64,000 nucleotides of DNA, from assembly GCF_032884065.1 (NCBI RefSeq), contig NC_088866.1, positions 59,231,866 to 59,295,865 on the forward strand, given 5' to 3'. The notes under the pieces are model-generated. The model saw only the letters and a list, made by a program, of their open reading frames with translations, had not been told where the DNA came from and did not search any database. The translations under genes and the position numbers were made by a program. This DNA comes from Artemia franciscana. Its lineage: Eukaryota; Arthropoda; Branchiopoda; Anostraca; Artemiidae. This document shows, one piece after another, positions 1 to 9,625 of this stretch (the stretch's first letter is position 1; every line of letters begins with the position of its first letter).

Positions 1-1
1 A

Positions 2-676
2 TTTGAAAACAGATTGCTTGCAACACATCCTGATTGTGATGAAGAAAATCTGGAGTATCTGGAGTTTGTATTCTATAAAGTTAAAGTGAGTATCTTAGAG
101 GATGTATACCCAAGGAATCCCGCAGATCTTTTCAGTATTTTATTATCTGAAATGGGTCAAATGAGAAACCCAATGTATCACAGGTCATCAGATTTAATGT
201 CATCAAATGTGGACATATTGCTGGATTTAGATGAAATGCGTGTTGATCTTCTCAAACTTGATGTAGTAATTAAAGAACTCATTGAAAAGTTCACAAAAGA
301 TTTAATCTATGAAGAATCGTATGCAAAGTATTTTCTAAGAAGAGTTTCAATCAAGAAGAGTTGTAATGATATACAGCAAATGTAGAAGCTTATAAGTGAC
401 ATGGGAAAGGAATTTTCAAAAAGTGATAGTAATTGTGAAAACGAGGAGTGGAAGAAATTATTTATAAAACACAAAAGCATTTTTTTTTTGGTGGACGATA
501 CAGACGTGAAGCGAAAGAAAAGATTCGAGAAATATATGTTTATAATCAGATATTGGTGCAGTAACAATTTTGATCCCGAAAAGGATGGAATCGATCACGA
601 AAGGTTTGAATGGTTTAAAAATGCTGTGAAATTGTTTGAAAAGTTTCGCGAACAGATAGCTACATTTATAAGATGA
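2..676 (+). pseudogene. Array unit 1, secreted-protein family, 5' end outside window
   Basis: The frame is open at the window edge, so the signal peptide is missing here. The body matches the family (ATHPDCDEENLEYLEF near its start). An in-frame TAG at 383-385 replaces the GAG glutamate codon found in the sister units, and the same frame then runs on to the TGA at 674-676. A single nonsense substitution therefore splits an otherwise intact body. Its poly-T tract (ten T after AGCA) keeps the correct frame. The final TGA overlaps the ATG of unit 2. Confidence 0.8.
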
Positions 677-705
677 TAAGTTTCGAATTTTGTATAAGTT
701 TAATT

Positions 706-1504
706 ATGACTCATACATTGTGTTTTGCAGTAATTTTGATCCTTTTGAATGGTCATGGCTCCTTCAGCTGTAGCTTTAATAATAAAATCAAAGCCATATC
801 ATGCCGTGAAATCCAATATTTGTCTGAAATGATACACACATTTGAACGCAGATTGCTTGCAACACATCCTGATATGATGAAGAAAATCTGGAGTTTGTAT
901 TCTATAAAGTTAAAGTGAGTATCTTAGAGGATGTATACCCAAGAAATCCCGCAGATCTTTTCAGTATTTTATTATCTGAAATGGGTCAAATGAGAAACCC
1001 AATATATCACAGGTCATCAGATTTAATGTCATCAGATGTGGAAATAATGCTGGATTTAGATGAAATGCGTGTTGATCTTCTCAAACTTGATGTAGTAATT
1101 AAAGAGCTCATAAAAAAGTTCACAAAAGATTTAATCTATGAAGAATCGTATGCAAAGTATTTACTAAGATGAGTTTCAATCAAGAAGTGTTGTAATGATA
1201 TACAGCAAATCGAGAAGCTTATAAGTGACATGGGAAAGGAATTTTCAAAAAGTGAAAGTAATTTTGAAGACGAAGAATGGAAGAAATTATTTATAAGACA
1301 CAAAAACAATTTTTTTTGGTGGACGATACAGACGTGAAGCGAAAGAAAAGATTCGAGAAATATATGTTTATAATCAGATAATGGTGCAGTAACGATTTCG
1401 ATCGCGAAAAGGATGGAATCGATCATGAAAGGTTTGAATGGTTTAAAAATGCTGTGAAATTGTTTGAAAAGTTGCGCGAACAGATAGCCAAATTTATAAG
1501 ATGA
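706..1504 (+). pseudogene. Array unit 2, frameshifted secreted-protein copy
   Basis: The likely start at 706 opens a hydrophobic signal peptide (MTHTLCFAVILILLNG). An upstream in-frame ATG at 673 overlaps the previous stop. Compared with sister copies, a deletion just after the THPD motif shifts the frame, giving a stop at 916-918. The body continues in another frame from 915 and is then cut by a TGA near 1170 (AGA in sisters). The poly-T tract near 1310 has eight T, which breaks the frame again. At least three lesions make this a pseudogene. Confidence 0.8.
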
Positions 1505-1533
1505 TAAGTGTTGAATTTTGTATAAGTTTAATT

Positions 1534-1724
1534 ATGACTCTTACATTGTGTTTTGCAGTAATTTTGATCCTTTTTGAATGGTCATGAAGAAATTATTTAT
1601 AAGACACAAAAACAATTTTTTTTTGGTGAACGATACAGACGTGAAGCGAAAGAAAAGATTCGAGAAATATATGTTTATAATCAAATATTAGTGCAGTAAC
1701 GATCCACATTTATAAGATGATGAA
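1534..1724 (+). pseudogene. Array unit 3, internally deleted chimera
   Basis: Signal-peptide sequence starting at 1534 gains one T in its CTTTT run, so it ends early. At about 1586 it is joined directly to the C-terminal part of the body (KKLFIRHKNNFF region), skipping roughly 480 bp. A second deletion near 1703 removes most of the last 100 bp of the body. The same second deletion (ACGAT joined to CCACATTTATAAG) occurs in units 4 and 5, so these copies share ancestry. Confidence 0.7.
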
Positions 1725-1742
1725 TTTTGTATAAGTTTAATT

Positions 1743-1901
1743 ATGACTCTTACATTGTGTTTTGCAGTAATTTTGATCCTTTTGAATGGTCATGGCTCCT
1801 TCAGCTGTAACTTTAATAATAAAATCAAAGCCATATCATGCCGTGAAATCCAATATTTGTCTGAAATGATACACACATTTGAGCACAGAAAAATAAAATA
1901 A
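1743..1901 (+). CDS. Mini-ORF 1: 52-residue secreted peptide at module end
   Basis: It starts at the ATG of the signal peptide MTLTLCFAVILILLNGHGSF and continues with the first 30 or so residues of the family body. It then leaves the family sequence after FEHR and ends in KIK and TAA. The mature peptide would be about 32 residues with two cysteines. The same truncated reading frame closes every complete module and lies directly in front of AATAAA signals. It could be a real short peptide, or the leftover start of a gene cut by the module boundary. Recurrence supports a fixed structure but does not show translation. Confidence 0.45.
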   Translation: MTLTLCFAVILILLNGHGSFSCNFNNKIKAISCREIQYLSEMIHTFEHRKIK

Positions 1902-1924
1902 AAAGACTGAAAAAAAGCTACATC

Positions 1925-1952
1925 AATAAAAGTTTAGTCTTTCCAGAATAAA
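1925..1952 (+). terminator. Poly(A) signals ending module 1
   Basis: Two AATAAA hexamers at 1925 and 1947 lie just after the mini-ORF stop. They recur in all modules at the same place. Confidence 0.6.
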
Positions 1953-2108
1953 ATTTCAAAGAAAAATACTTTCTTTTTGAAATTTAATGCACAAAAGGGA
2001 AAATTATTATGCATAGCACGTGCGGAATTCTTAATGCAAAAATAATTCCTGTGTAGTTGCAAAAAAACAATTGCGCAGTTGCAAAAACCAACTACGCAAT
2101 TCTTTGAA

Positions 2109-2144
2109 TATACAAAAGAGAATTTCTTATTTAAAGCCATCAGT
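2109..2144 (+). promoter_or_regulatory. Core promoter of module 2: TATA box and TCAGT initiator
   Basis: TATACAAAAG begins at 2109 and an arthropod-type initiator TCAGT at 2140. The A of the initiator is 33 bp downstream of the first T of the TATA box, the normal metazoan spacing. The upstream 60 bp hold repeated TTGC/GCAA motifs, including ATTGCGCAGTTGC, which resembles C/EBP-type sites. The block is conserved in seven places in the array. Confidence 0.6.
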
Positions 2145-2193
2145 TGACTTTTTGCTAGTTTATGAGACGTTCAAATTTTGTATAAGTTTAATT

Positions 2194-2911
2194 ATGACTC
2201 TTACATTGTGTTTTGCAGTAATTTTGATCCTTTTGAATGGTCATGGCTCCTTCAGCTGTAACTTTAATAATAATATCAAAGCCATATCATGCCGTGAAAT
2301 CCAATATTTGTCTGAAATGATACACACATTTGAACACAGATTGCTTGCAACATATCCTGATTTTGATGAAGAAAATCTGGAGCATCTGGAGTTTGTATTC
2401 TATAAAGTTAAAGTGAGTATCTTAGAGGATGTATACCCAAGGAATCCCGCAGATCTTTTCAGTATTTTATTATCTGAAATGGGTCAAATGAGAAACCCAA
2501 TGTATCACAGGTCATCAGATTTAATGTCATCAGATGTGGACATATTGCTGGACTTAGATGAAATGCGTGTTGATCTTCTCAAACTTAATGTAGTAATTAA
2601 AGAACTCATAGAAAAGTTCACAAAAGATTTAATCTATGAAGAATCGTATGCAAAGTATTTACTAAGAAGAGTTTCAATCAAGAAGAGTTGTAATGATATA
2701 CATCAAATGGAGAAGCTTATAAGTGACATGGGAAAGGAATTTTCAAAAAGTGAAAGTAATTGTGAAGACGAGGAGTGGAAGAAATTATTTATAAGACACA
2801 AAAACAATTTTTTTTGGTGAACGATACAGACGTGAAGCGAAAGAAAAGATTCGAGAAATATATGTTTATAATCAAATATTAGTGCAGTAACGATCCACAT
2901 TTATAAGATGA
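2194..2911 (+). pseudogene. Array unit 4, truncated by the poly-T frameshift
   Basis: This is the first unit after a promoter. The ATG at 2194 begins an intact signal peptide, and the body is open up to the poly-T tract near 2809. There are eight T there instead of nine, so the frame reads NNFFW and stops at 2818-2820, giving 208 residues instead of about 266. Beyond it the rest of the C-terminal region remains but also carries the shared deletion before the ATGA at 2908-2911. A truncated secreted product with five of the usual six mature cysteines is possible. Confidence 0.65.
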
Positions 2912-2940
2912 TAAGTGTCGAATTTTGTATAAGTTTAATT

Positions 2941-3099
2941 ATGACTCTTACATTGTGTTTTGCAGTAATTTTGATCCTTTTGAATGGTCATGGCTCCTTC
3001 AGCTGTAACTTTAATAATAAAATCAAAGCCATATCATGCCGTGAAATCCAATATTTGTCTGAAATGATACACACATTGGAACACAGAAAAATAAAATAA
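2941..3099 (+). CDS. Mini-ORF 2: 52-residue secreted peptide
   Basis: Same design as the mini-ORF at 1743: a full signal peptide, about 30 residues of the body, then HRKIK and stop. An upstream in-frame ATG at 2908 overlaps the stop of unit 4. It has no promoter of its own, so it would depend on a transcript from the TATA box at 2109. Confidence 0.45.
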   Translation: MTLTLCFAVILILLNGHGSFSCNFNNKIKAISCREIQYLSEMIHTLEHRKIK

Positions 3100-3122
3100 A
3101 AAGACTGAAAAAAAGCTACAGC

Positions 3123-3150
3123 AATAAAAGTTTAGTCTTTCCAGAATAAA
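3123..3150 (+). terminator. Poly(A) signals ending module 2
   Basis: AATAAA at 3123 and 3145, same position relative to the mini-ORF stop as in other modules. Confidence 0.6.
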
Positions 3151-3306
3151 ATTTCAAAGAAAAATACTTTCTTTTTGAAATTTAACGCACACAAGGGAAA
3201 ATTATTATGCATAGCACGTGCGGAATTCTTAATGCAAAAATAATTCCTGTGCAGTTGCAAAAAAACAATTGCGCAGTTGCAAAAAACAACTACGCAATTC
3301 TTTGAA

Positions 3307-3342
3307 TATACAAAAGAGAATTTCTTATTTAAAGCCATCAGT
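3307..3342 (+). promoter_or_regulatory. Core promoter of module 3
   Basis: TATACAAAAG at 3307 and TCAGT at 3338, with 33 bp between the TATA start and the initiator A. The upstream GCAA/TTGC block is present. Confidence 0.6.
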
Positions 3343-3391
3343 TGACTTTTTGCTAGTTTATGAGTCGTTCAAATTTTGTATAAGTTTAATT

Positions 3392-4110
3392 ATGACTCTT
3401 ACATTGTGTTTTGCAGTAATTTTGATCCTTTTGAATGGTCTTGGCTCCTTCAGCTGTAAATTTAATAATAAAATCAAAGCCATATCATGCCGTGAAATCC
3501 AATATTTGTCTGAAATGATACACACATTTGAACACTGATTGCTTGCAACACATCCTGATTGTGATGAAGAAAATCTAGAGTATCTGGAGTCTGTATTCTA
3601 TAAAGTTAAAGTGAGTATCTTAGAGGATGTATACCCAAGGAATCCCGCAGATCTTTTCAGTATTTTATTATCTGAAATGGGTCAAATGAGAAACCCAATG
3701 TATCACAGGTCATCAGATTTAATGTCATCAGATGTGGACATATTGCTGGATTTAGATGAAATGCGTGTTGATCTTCTCAAACTTGATGTAGTAATTAAAG
3801 AACTCATAGAAAAGCTCACAAAAGATTTAATCTATGAAGAATCGTATGCAAAGTATTTACTAAGAAGAGTTTCAATCAAGAAGAGTTGTAATGATATACA
3901 GCAAATGGAGAAGCTTATAAGTGACATGGGAAAGGAATTTTCAAAAAGTGAAAGTAATTGTGAAGACGAGGAGTGGAAGAAATTATTTATAAGACACAAA
4001 AACAAATTTTTTTTGGTGAACGATACAGACGTGAAGCGAAAGAAAAGATTCGAGAAATATATGTTTATAATCAAATATTAGTGCAGTAACGATCCACATT
4101 TATAAGATGA
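3392..4110 (+). pseudogene. Array unit 5, two nonsense codons
   Basis: The signal peptide from 3392 is intact. An AGA codon is changed to TGA at 3536-3538, ending the first frame after 48 residues. The same frame is then open from 3539 to a TAG at 4079-4081, where sister copies have TGG in RYWC. Its poly-T region (AAATTTTTTTT) stays in frame through a compensating A. The unit carries the C-terminal deletion shared with units 3 and 4. Confidence 0.8.
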
Positions 4111-4139
4111 TAAGTGTCGAATTTTGTATAAGCTTAATT

Positions 4140-4298
4140 ATGACTCTTACATTGTGTTTTGCAGTAATTTTGATCCTTTTGAATGGTCATGGCTCCTTCA
4201 GCTGTAACTTTAATAATAAAATCAAAGCCATATCATGCCGTGAAATCCAATATTTGTCTGAAATGATACACACATTTGAACACAGAAAAATAAAATAA
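4140..4298 (+). CDS. Mini-ORF 3: 52-residue secreted peptide
   Basis: Its predicted peptide has the same layout as the mini-ORFs at 1743 and 2941. An in-frame upstream ATG lies at 4107, inside the ATGA that ends unit 5. Confidence 0.45.
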   Translation: MTLTLCFAVILILLNGHGSFSCNFNNKIKAISCREIQYLSEMIHTFEHRKIK

Positions 4299-4321
4299 AA
4301 AGACTGAAAAAAAGCCACAGC

Positions 4322-4349
4322 AATAAAAGTTTAGTCTTTCCAGAATAAA
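4322..4349 (+). terminator. Poly(A) signals ending module 3
   Basis: AATAAA at 4322 and 4344. Confidence 0.6.
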
Positions 4350-4505
4350 ATTTCAAAGAAAAATACTTTCTTTTTGAAATTTAATGCACACAAGGGAAAA
4401 TAATTATGCATAGCACGTGCGGAATTCTTAATGCAAAAATAATTCCTGTGCAGTTGCAAAAAAACAATTGCGCAGTTGCAAAAAACAACTACGCAATTCT
4501 TTGAA

Positions 4506-4541
4506 TATACAAAAGAGAATTTCTTATTTAAAGCCATCAGT
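4506..4541 (+). promoter_or_regulatory. Core promoter of module 4
   Basis: TATACAAAAG at 4506 and TCAGT at 4537, with the same spacing as its siblings. Confidence 0.6.
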
Positions 4542-4590
4542 TGACTTTTTGCTGGTTTATGAGTCGTTCGAATTTTGTATAAGTTTAATT

Positions 4591-5399
4591 ATGACTCTTA
4601 CATTGTGTTTTGCAGTAATTTTGATCCTTTTGAATGGTCTTGGCTCCTTCAGCTGTAAATTTAACAATAAAATCAAAGCCATATCATGCCGTGAAATCCA
4701 ATATTTGTCTGAAATGATACACACATTTGAACACTGATTGCTTGCAACACATCCTGATTGTGATGAAGAAAATCTAGAGTATCTGGAGTCTGTATTCTAT
4801 AAAGTTAAAGTGAGTATCTTAGAGGATGTATACCCAAGGAATCCCGCAGATCTTTTCAGTATTTTATTATCTGAAATGGGTCAAATGAGAAACCCAATGT
4901 ATCACAGGTCATCAGATTTAATGTCATCAGATGTGGACATATTGCTGGATTTAGATGAAATGCGTGTTGATCTTCTCAAACTTGATGTAGTAATTAAAGA
5001 ACTCATAGAAAAGCTCACAAAAGATTTAATCTATGAAGAATCGTATGCAAAGTATTTACTAAGAAGAGTTTCAATCAAGAAGAGTTGTAATGATATACAG
5101 CAAATGGAGAAGCTTATAAGTGACATGGGAAAGGAATTTTCAAAAAGTGAAAGTAATTGTGAAGACGAGGAGTGGAAGAAATTATTAATAAGACACAAAA
5201 ACAATTTTTTTTGGTGAACGATACAGACGTGAAGCGAAAGAAAAGATTCGAGAAATATATGTTTATAATCAAATATTAGTGCAGTAACGATTTCGATCCC
5301 GAAAAGGGTGGAATCCATCACGAAAGGTTTGAATGGTTTAAAAATGCTGTGACATTGTTTGAAAAGTTGCGCGAACAGATAGCCACATTTATAAGATGA
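4591..5399 (+). pseudogene. Array unit 6, nonsense plus poly-T frameshift
   Basis: It shares with unit 5 the TGA (here 4735-4737) that ends the first frame after 48 residues, so modules 3 and 4 are recent duplicates. The body is open again from 4738 to 5217, where an eight-T tract shifts the frame into a stop. Unlike units 3 to 5 it keeps the full C-terminal region up to the ATGA at 5396-5399. Confidence 0.8.
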
Positions 5400-5428
5400 T
5401 AAGTGTCGAATTTTGTATAAGTTTAATT

Positions 5429-5596
5429 ATGACTCTTACATTGTGTTAAGCAGTAATTCGGATCCTTTTGAATGGTCATGGCTCCTTCTGCTGTAACTTT
5501 AATAATAAAATCAAAGCCATATCATGCCGTGAAATCCAATATTTGTATGAAATGATACACACATTTGAACACAGAAAAATAAAATCAAAAGACTGA
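5429..5596 (+). pseudogene. Broken mini-ORF 4
   Basis: The mini-ORF of this module is damaged twice. TGTTTT has become TGTTAA, placing a stop at codon 7 of the signal peptide (5447-5449). The normal TAA end has become TCA, so the frame would run to TGA at 5594-5596. It is the only mini-ORF of the seven that cannot encode the 52-residue peptide. Confidence 0.7.
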
Positions 5597-5610
5597 AAAA
5601 AAGCTACAGC

Positions 5611-5638
5611 AATAAAAGTTTAGTCTTTCCAGAATAAA
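5611..5638 (+). terminator. Poly(A) signals ending module 4
   Basis: AATAAA at 5611 and 5633. Confidence 0.6.
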
Positions 5639-5793
5639 ATTTCAAAGAAAAATACTTTCTTTTTGAAATTTAATGCACACAAGGGAAAATTATTATGCAT
5701 AGCACGTGCAGAATTCTTAATGCAAAAATAATTCCTGTGCAGTTGCAAAAAACAATTGCGCAGTTGCAAAAACCAACTACGCAATTCTTTGAA

Positions 5794-5829
5794 TATACAA
5801 AAGAGAATTTCTTATTTAAAGCCATCAGT
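5794..5829 (+). promoter_or_regulatory. Core promoter of module 5
   Basis: TATACAAAAG at 5794, TCAGT at 5825. This promoter heads the module that contains the two intact coding units. Confidence 0.6.
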
Positions 5830-5878
5830 TGACTTTTTGCTAGTTTATGAGACATTCGAATTTTGTATTAGTTTAATT

Positions 5879-6687
5879 ATGACTCTTATATTGTGATTTG
5901 CAGTAATTTTGATCCTTTTCAATGGTCATGGCTCCTTCAGCTGTAAATTTAATAATAAAATCAAAGCCATATCATGCCGTGAAATCCAATATTTGTCTGA
6001 AATGATACACACATTTGAACACAGATTGCTTGCAGCACATCCTGATTGTGATGAAGAAAATCTGGAGTATCTGGAGTTTGTATTCTATAAAGTTAAAGTG
6101 AGTATCTTAGAGGATGAATACCCAAGGAATCCCGCTGATCTTTTCAGTATTTTATTATCTGAAATGGGTCAAATGAGAAACCCAATTTATCACAGGTCAT
6201 CAGATTTAATGTCATCAGATGTGGACATATTGCTGGATTTAGATGAATTGCGTGTTGATCTTCTCAAACTTGATGTAGCAATTAAAAAACTCATAGAAAA
6301 GTTCACAAAAGATTTAATCTATGAAGAATCGTATGCAAAGTATTTACTAAGAAGAGTTTCAATCAAGAAGAGTTGTGATGATATGCAGCAAACGGAGAAG
6401 CTTATAAGTGACATGGGAAAGGAATTTTCAAAAAGTGAAAATAATTGTGAAGACGAGGAGTGGAAGAAATTATTTATAAGACACAAAAACAATTTTTTTT
6501 GGTGGACGATACAGACGTGAAGCGAAAGAAAAGATTCGAGAAATATATGTTTGTAATCAGATATTGGTGCAGTAACGATTTTGATCCCGAAAAGGATGGA
6601 ATCGATCACGAAAGGTTTGAATGGCTTAAAAATGCTGTGAAATTGTTTGAAAAGTTGCGCGAACAGATAGCCACATTTATAAGATGA
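5879..6687 (+). pseudogene. Array unit 7, stop in signal peptide and poly-T frameshift
   Basis: The start ATG is at 5879, but codon 6 is TGA (5894-5896) where intact copies have TGT. The frame reopens at once, and the mature body reads to the eight-T tract near 6492, after which it shifts and stops at 6520. The proper C-terminal frame is visible from about 6460 to 6687. The same TGA occurs in units 10 and 12, all of them first in their modules. Confidence 0.8.
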
Positions 6688-7475
6688 TAAGTGTCGAATT
6701 TTGTATAAGTTTAATTATGACTCTTACATTGTGTTTTGCAGTAATGTTGATCCTTTTGAATGGTCATGCCTCCTTCAGCTGTAACTTTAATAATAAAATC
6801 AAAGCCATATCATGCAGTGAAATCCAATATTTGTCTGAAATGATACACACATTTGAACACAGATTGCTTGCAGCACATCCTGATTGTGATGAAGAAAATC
6901 TGGAGTATCTGGAGTTTGTATTCTATAAAGTTAAGGTGAGTATCTTAGAGGATGAATACCCAAGGAATCCCGCAGATCTTTTCAGTATTTTATTATCTGA
7001 AATGGGTCAAATGAGAAACCCAATTTATCACAGGTCATCGGATTTAATGTCATCAGATGTGGACATATTGCTGGATTTAGATGAAATGCGTGTTGATCTT
7101 CTCAAACTTGATGTAGCAATTAAAAAACTCATAGAAAAGTTCACAAAAGATTTAATCTATGAAGAATCGTATGCAAAGTATTTACTAAGAAGAGTTTCAA
7201 TCAAGAAGAGTTGTAATGATATACAGCAAATGGAGAAGCTTATAAGTGACATGGGAAAGGAATTTTCAAAAAGTGAAAGTAATTGTGAAGACGAGGAGTG
7301 GAAGAAATTATTTATAAGACACAAAAACAATTTTTTTTTGGTGGACGATACAGACATGAAGCGAAATAAAAGATTCGAGAAATATATGTTTATAATCAGA
7401 TATTGGTGCAGTAACAGTTTCGATCCCGAAAAGGATGGAATCGATCACGAAAGGTTAGCCAAATTTATAAGATGA
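6684..7475 (+). CDS. Array unit 8: intact secreted protein, short C-terminal deletion
   Basis: This is an uninterrupted frame. The ATG at 6684 overlaps the stop of unit 7 (ATGA), but the better start is the in-frame ATG at 6717, which opens the signal peptide directly and is the only start available in promoter-proximal copies. From there the product is 252 residues. The first 21 or so residues are a hydrophobic signal peptide ending near GHASFS. The mature protein is charged and mostly helical, with six cysteines that could form three disulfides. A deletion removes part of the usual tail between DHER and AKFIR. Nothing indicates an enzyme active site. I infer secretion and do not recognise the family. 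Confidence 0.7.
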   Translation: MISVEFCISLIMTLTLCFAVMLILLNGHASFSCNFNNKIKAISCSEIQYLSEMIHTFEHRLLAAHPDCDEENLEYLEFVFYKVKVSILEDEYPRNPADLFSILLSEMGQMRNPIYHRSSDLMSSDVDILLDLDEMRVDLLKLDVAIKKLIEKFTKDLIYEESYAKYLLRRVSIKKSCNDIQQMEKLISDMGKEFSKSESNCEDEEWKKLFIRHKNNFFLVDDTDMKRNKRFEKYMFIIRYWCSNSFDPEKDGIDHERLAKFIR

Positions 7476-8305
7476 TAAGTGTCGAATTTTGTATAAGTTT
7501 AATTATGACTCTTACATTGTGTTTTGCAGTAATTTTGATCCTTTTGAATGGTCATGGCTCCTTCAGCTGTAACTTTAATAATAAAATCAAAGCCATATCA
7601 TGCCGTGAAATCCAATATTTGTTTGAAATGATACACACATTTGAACACAGATTGCTTGCAACACATCCTGATTGTGAGGAAGAAAATCTGGAGTTTGTCT
7701 TCTATAAAGTTAAAGTGAGTATCTTAGAGGATGTATACCCAAGGAATCCCGCAGATCTTTTCAGTATTTTATTATCTGAAATGGGTCAAATGAGAAACCC
7801 GATGTATCACAGGTCATCAGATTTAATGTCATCAGATGTGGACATATTGCTGGATTTAGATGAAATGCTTGTTGATCTTCTCAAACTTGATGTAGTAATT
7901 AAAGAACTCATAGAAAAGTTCACAAAAGATTTAATCTATGAAAAATCGTATGCAAAGTATTTACTAAGAAGAGTTTCAATCAAGAAGAGTTGTAGTGATA
8001 TACAGCAAACGGAGAAGCTTATAAGTGACATGGGAAAGGAATTTTCAAAAAGTGAAAGTAATTGTGAAGACGAGGAGTGGAAGAAATTATTTATAAGACA
8101 CAAAAACTATTTTTTTTTGGTGGACGATATAGACGTGAAGCGAAAGAAAAGATTCGAGAAACATATGTTTATAATCAGATATTGGTGCAGTAACGAATTC
8201 GATCCCGAAAAGGATGGAATCGATCACGAAAGTTTTGAATGGTTTAAAAATGCTGTGAAATTGTTTGAAAAGTTGCACGAACAGATAGCCACATTTATAA
8301 GATGA
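7472..8305 (+). CDS. Array unit 9: intact full-length secreted protein (family prototype)
   Basis: This is the most complete copy: 277 residues from the overlapping ATG at 7472, or 266 from the preferred start at 7505. It has a signal peptide (MTLTLCFAVILILLNGHGSF), then an acidic and basic helical body with recognisable blocks ILEDVYPRNPADLF, RNPMYHRSSDLMSSDVD, DEEWKKLFIRHK and a C-terminal FEKLHEQIATFIR. The mature part has six cysteines. The nine-T tract near 8111 keeps the frame. There is no TATA box between units 8 and 9, so expression would need a transcript from 5825 that also contains units 7 and 8. It ends in ATGA, overlapping the next ORF. Function is unknown. Confidence 0.75.
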   Translation: MISVEFCISLIMTLTLCFAVILILLNGHGSFSCNFNNKIKAISCREIQYLFEMIHTFEHRLLATHPDCEEENLEFVFYKVKVSILEDVYPRNPADLFSILLSEMGQMRNPMYHRSSDLMSSDVDILLDLDEMLVDLLKLDVVIKELIEKFTKDLIYEKSYAKYLLRRVSIKKSCSDIQQTEKLISDMGKEFSKSESNCEDEEWKKLFIRHKNYFFLVDDIDVKRKKRFEKHMFIIRYWCSNEFDPEKDGIDHESFEWFKNAVKLFEKLHEQIATFIR

Positions 8306-8334
8306 TAAGTGTCGAATTTTGTATAAGTTTAATT

Positions 8335-8493
8335 ATGACTCTTACATTGTGTTTTGCAGTAATTTTGATCCTTTTGAATGGTCATGGCTCCTTCAGCTGT
8401 AACTTTAATAATAAAATCAAAGCCATATCATGCCGTGAAATCCAATATTTGTCTGAAATGATACATAGATTTGAACACAGAAAAATAAAATAA
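8335..8493 (+). CDS. Mini-ORF 5: 52-residue secreted peptide
   Basis: Signal peptide plus about 30 body residues, ending HRKIK and stop. An upstream in-frame ATG at 8302 overlaps the stop of unit 9. It closes module 5 before the AATAAA signals. Confidence 0.45.
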   Translation: MTLTLCFAVILILLNGHGSFSCNFNNKIKAISCREIQYLSEMIHRFEHRKIK

Positions 8494-8516
8494 AAAGACT
8501 GAAAAAAAGCAACAGC

Positions 8517-8544
8517 AATAAAAGTTTAGTCTTTCCAGAATAAA
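8517..8544 (+). terminator. Poly(A) signals ending module 5
   Basis: AATAAA at 8517 and 8539. Confidence 0.6.
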
Positions 8545-8702
8545 ATTTATAGAAAAAAAATACTTCCTTTTTGAAATCTAATGCACATAAGGGAAAATTA
8601 TTATGCATAGCCAGTGCGGAATTCTTAATGCAAAAATAATTCCTGTGCAGTTGCAAAAAAACAATTGCGCAGCTGCAAAAACCAATTACGCAATTCTTTG
8701 AA

Positions 8703-8738
8703 TATACAAAAGAGAATTTCTTATTTAAAGCCATCAGT
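8703..8738 (+). promoter_or_regulatory. Core promoter of module 6
   Basis: TATACAAAAG at 8703 and TCAGT at 8734, preceded by the TTGC/GCAA block. Confidence 0.6.
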
Positions 8739-8787
8739 TGACTTTTTGCTAGTTTATGAGACGTTCGAATTTTGTGTAAGTTTAATT

Positions 8788-9596
8788 ATGACTCTTATAT
8801 TGTGATTTGCAGTAATTTTGATCCTTTTCAATGGTCATGGCTCCTTCAGCTGTAACTTTAATAATAAAATCAAAGCCAAATCATGCCGTAAAATCCAATA
8901 TTTGTCTGAAATGATACCCACATTTGAACACAGATTGCTTGCAACACATCCTGATTGTGATGAAGAAAATCTGGAGTATCTGGAGTTTGTATTCTATAAA
9001 GTTAAGGTGAGTATCTTAGAGGATGAATACCCAAGGAATCCCGCAGATCTTTTCAGTATTTTATTATCTGAAATGGGTCAAATGAGAAACCCAATGTATC
9101 ACAGGTCATCAGATTTAATGTCATCAGATGTGGACATATTGCTGGATTTAGATGAAATGCGTGTTGATCTTCTCAAACTTGATGTAGTAATTAAAAATCT
9201 CATAGAAAAGTTCAGAAAAGATTTAATCTATGAAGAATCGTATGCAAAGTATTTACTAAGAAGAGTTTCAATCAAGAAGAGTTGTAATGATATACAGCAA
9301 ATGGAGAAGCTTATAAGTGACATGGGAAAGGAATTTTCTAAAAAGTGAAAGTAATTGTGAAGACGAGGAGTGGAAGAAATTATTTATAAGACACAAAAAA
9401 ATTTTTTTTGGTGGACGATACAGACTTGAAGTGAAATAAAAGATTCGAGAAATATAAGTTTATAATCAGATATTGGTGCAGTAACAATTTCGATCCCGAA
9501 AAGGATGGAATCGATCACGAAAGGTTTGAATGGTTTAAAAATGCTGTGAAATTGTTTGAAAAGTTGCGCGAACAGATAGCCAAATTTATAAGATGA
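8788..9596 (+). pseudogene. Array unit 10, stop in signal peptide and frameshift
   Basis: The ATG at 8788 is followed by TGA at codon 6 (8803-8805). The body is open afterwards until an extra T near 9339 (TTTTCTAAAAAG against TTTTCAAAAAG in sisters) ends it at 9348. The remaining C-terminal sequence to 9596 is recognisable but scattered over frames. Confidence 0.75.
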
Positions 9597-9625
9597 TAAG
9601 TGTCGAATTTTGTATAAGTTTAATT

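Noticed and set aside
3610-3660. Possible 50-nt intron (GTGAGTAT to TTTTCAG) inside the family body
   Set aside because: The splice-like ends are present, but removal would break the conserved reading frame, and the bridging residues (ILEDVYPRNPADLF) are conserved in all copies.
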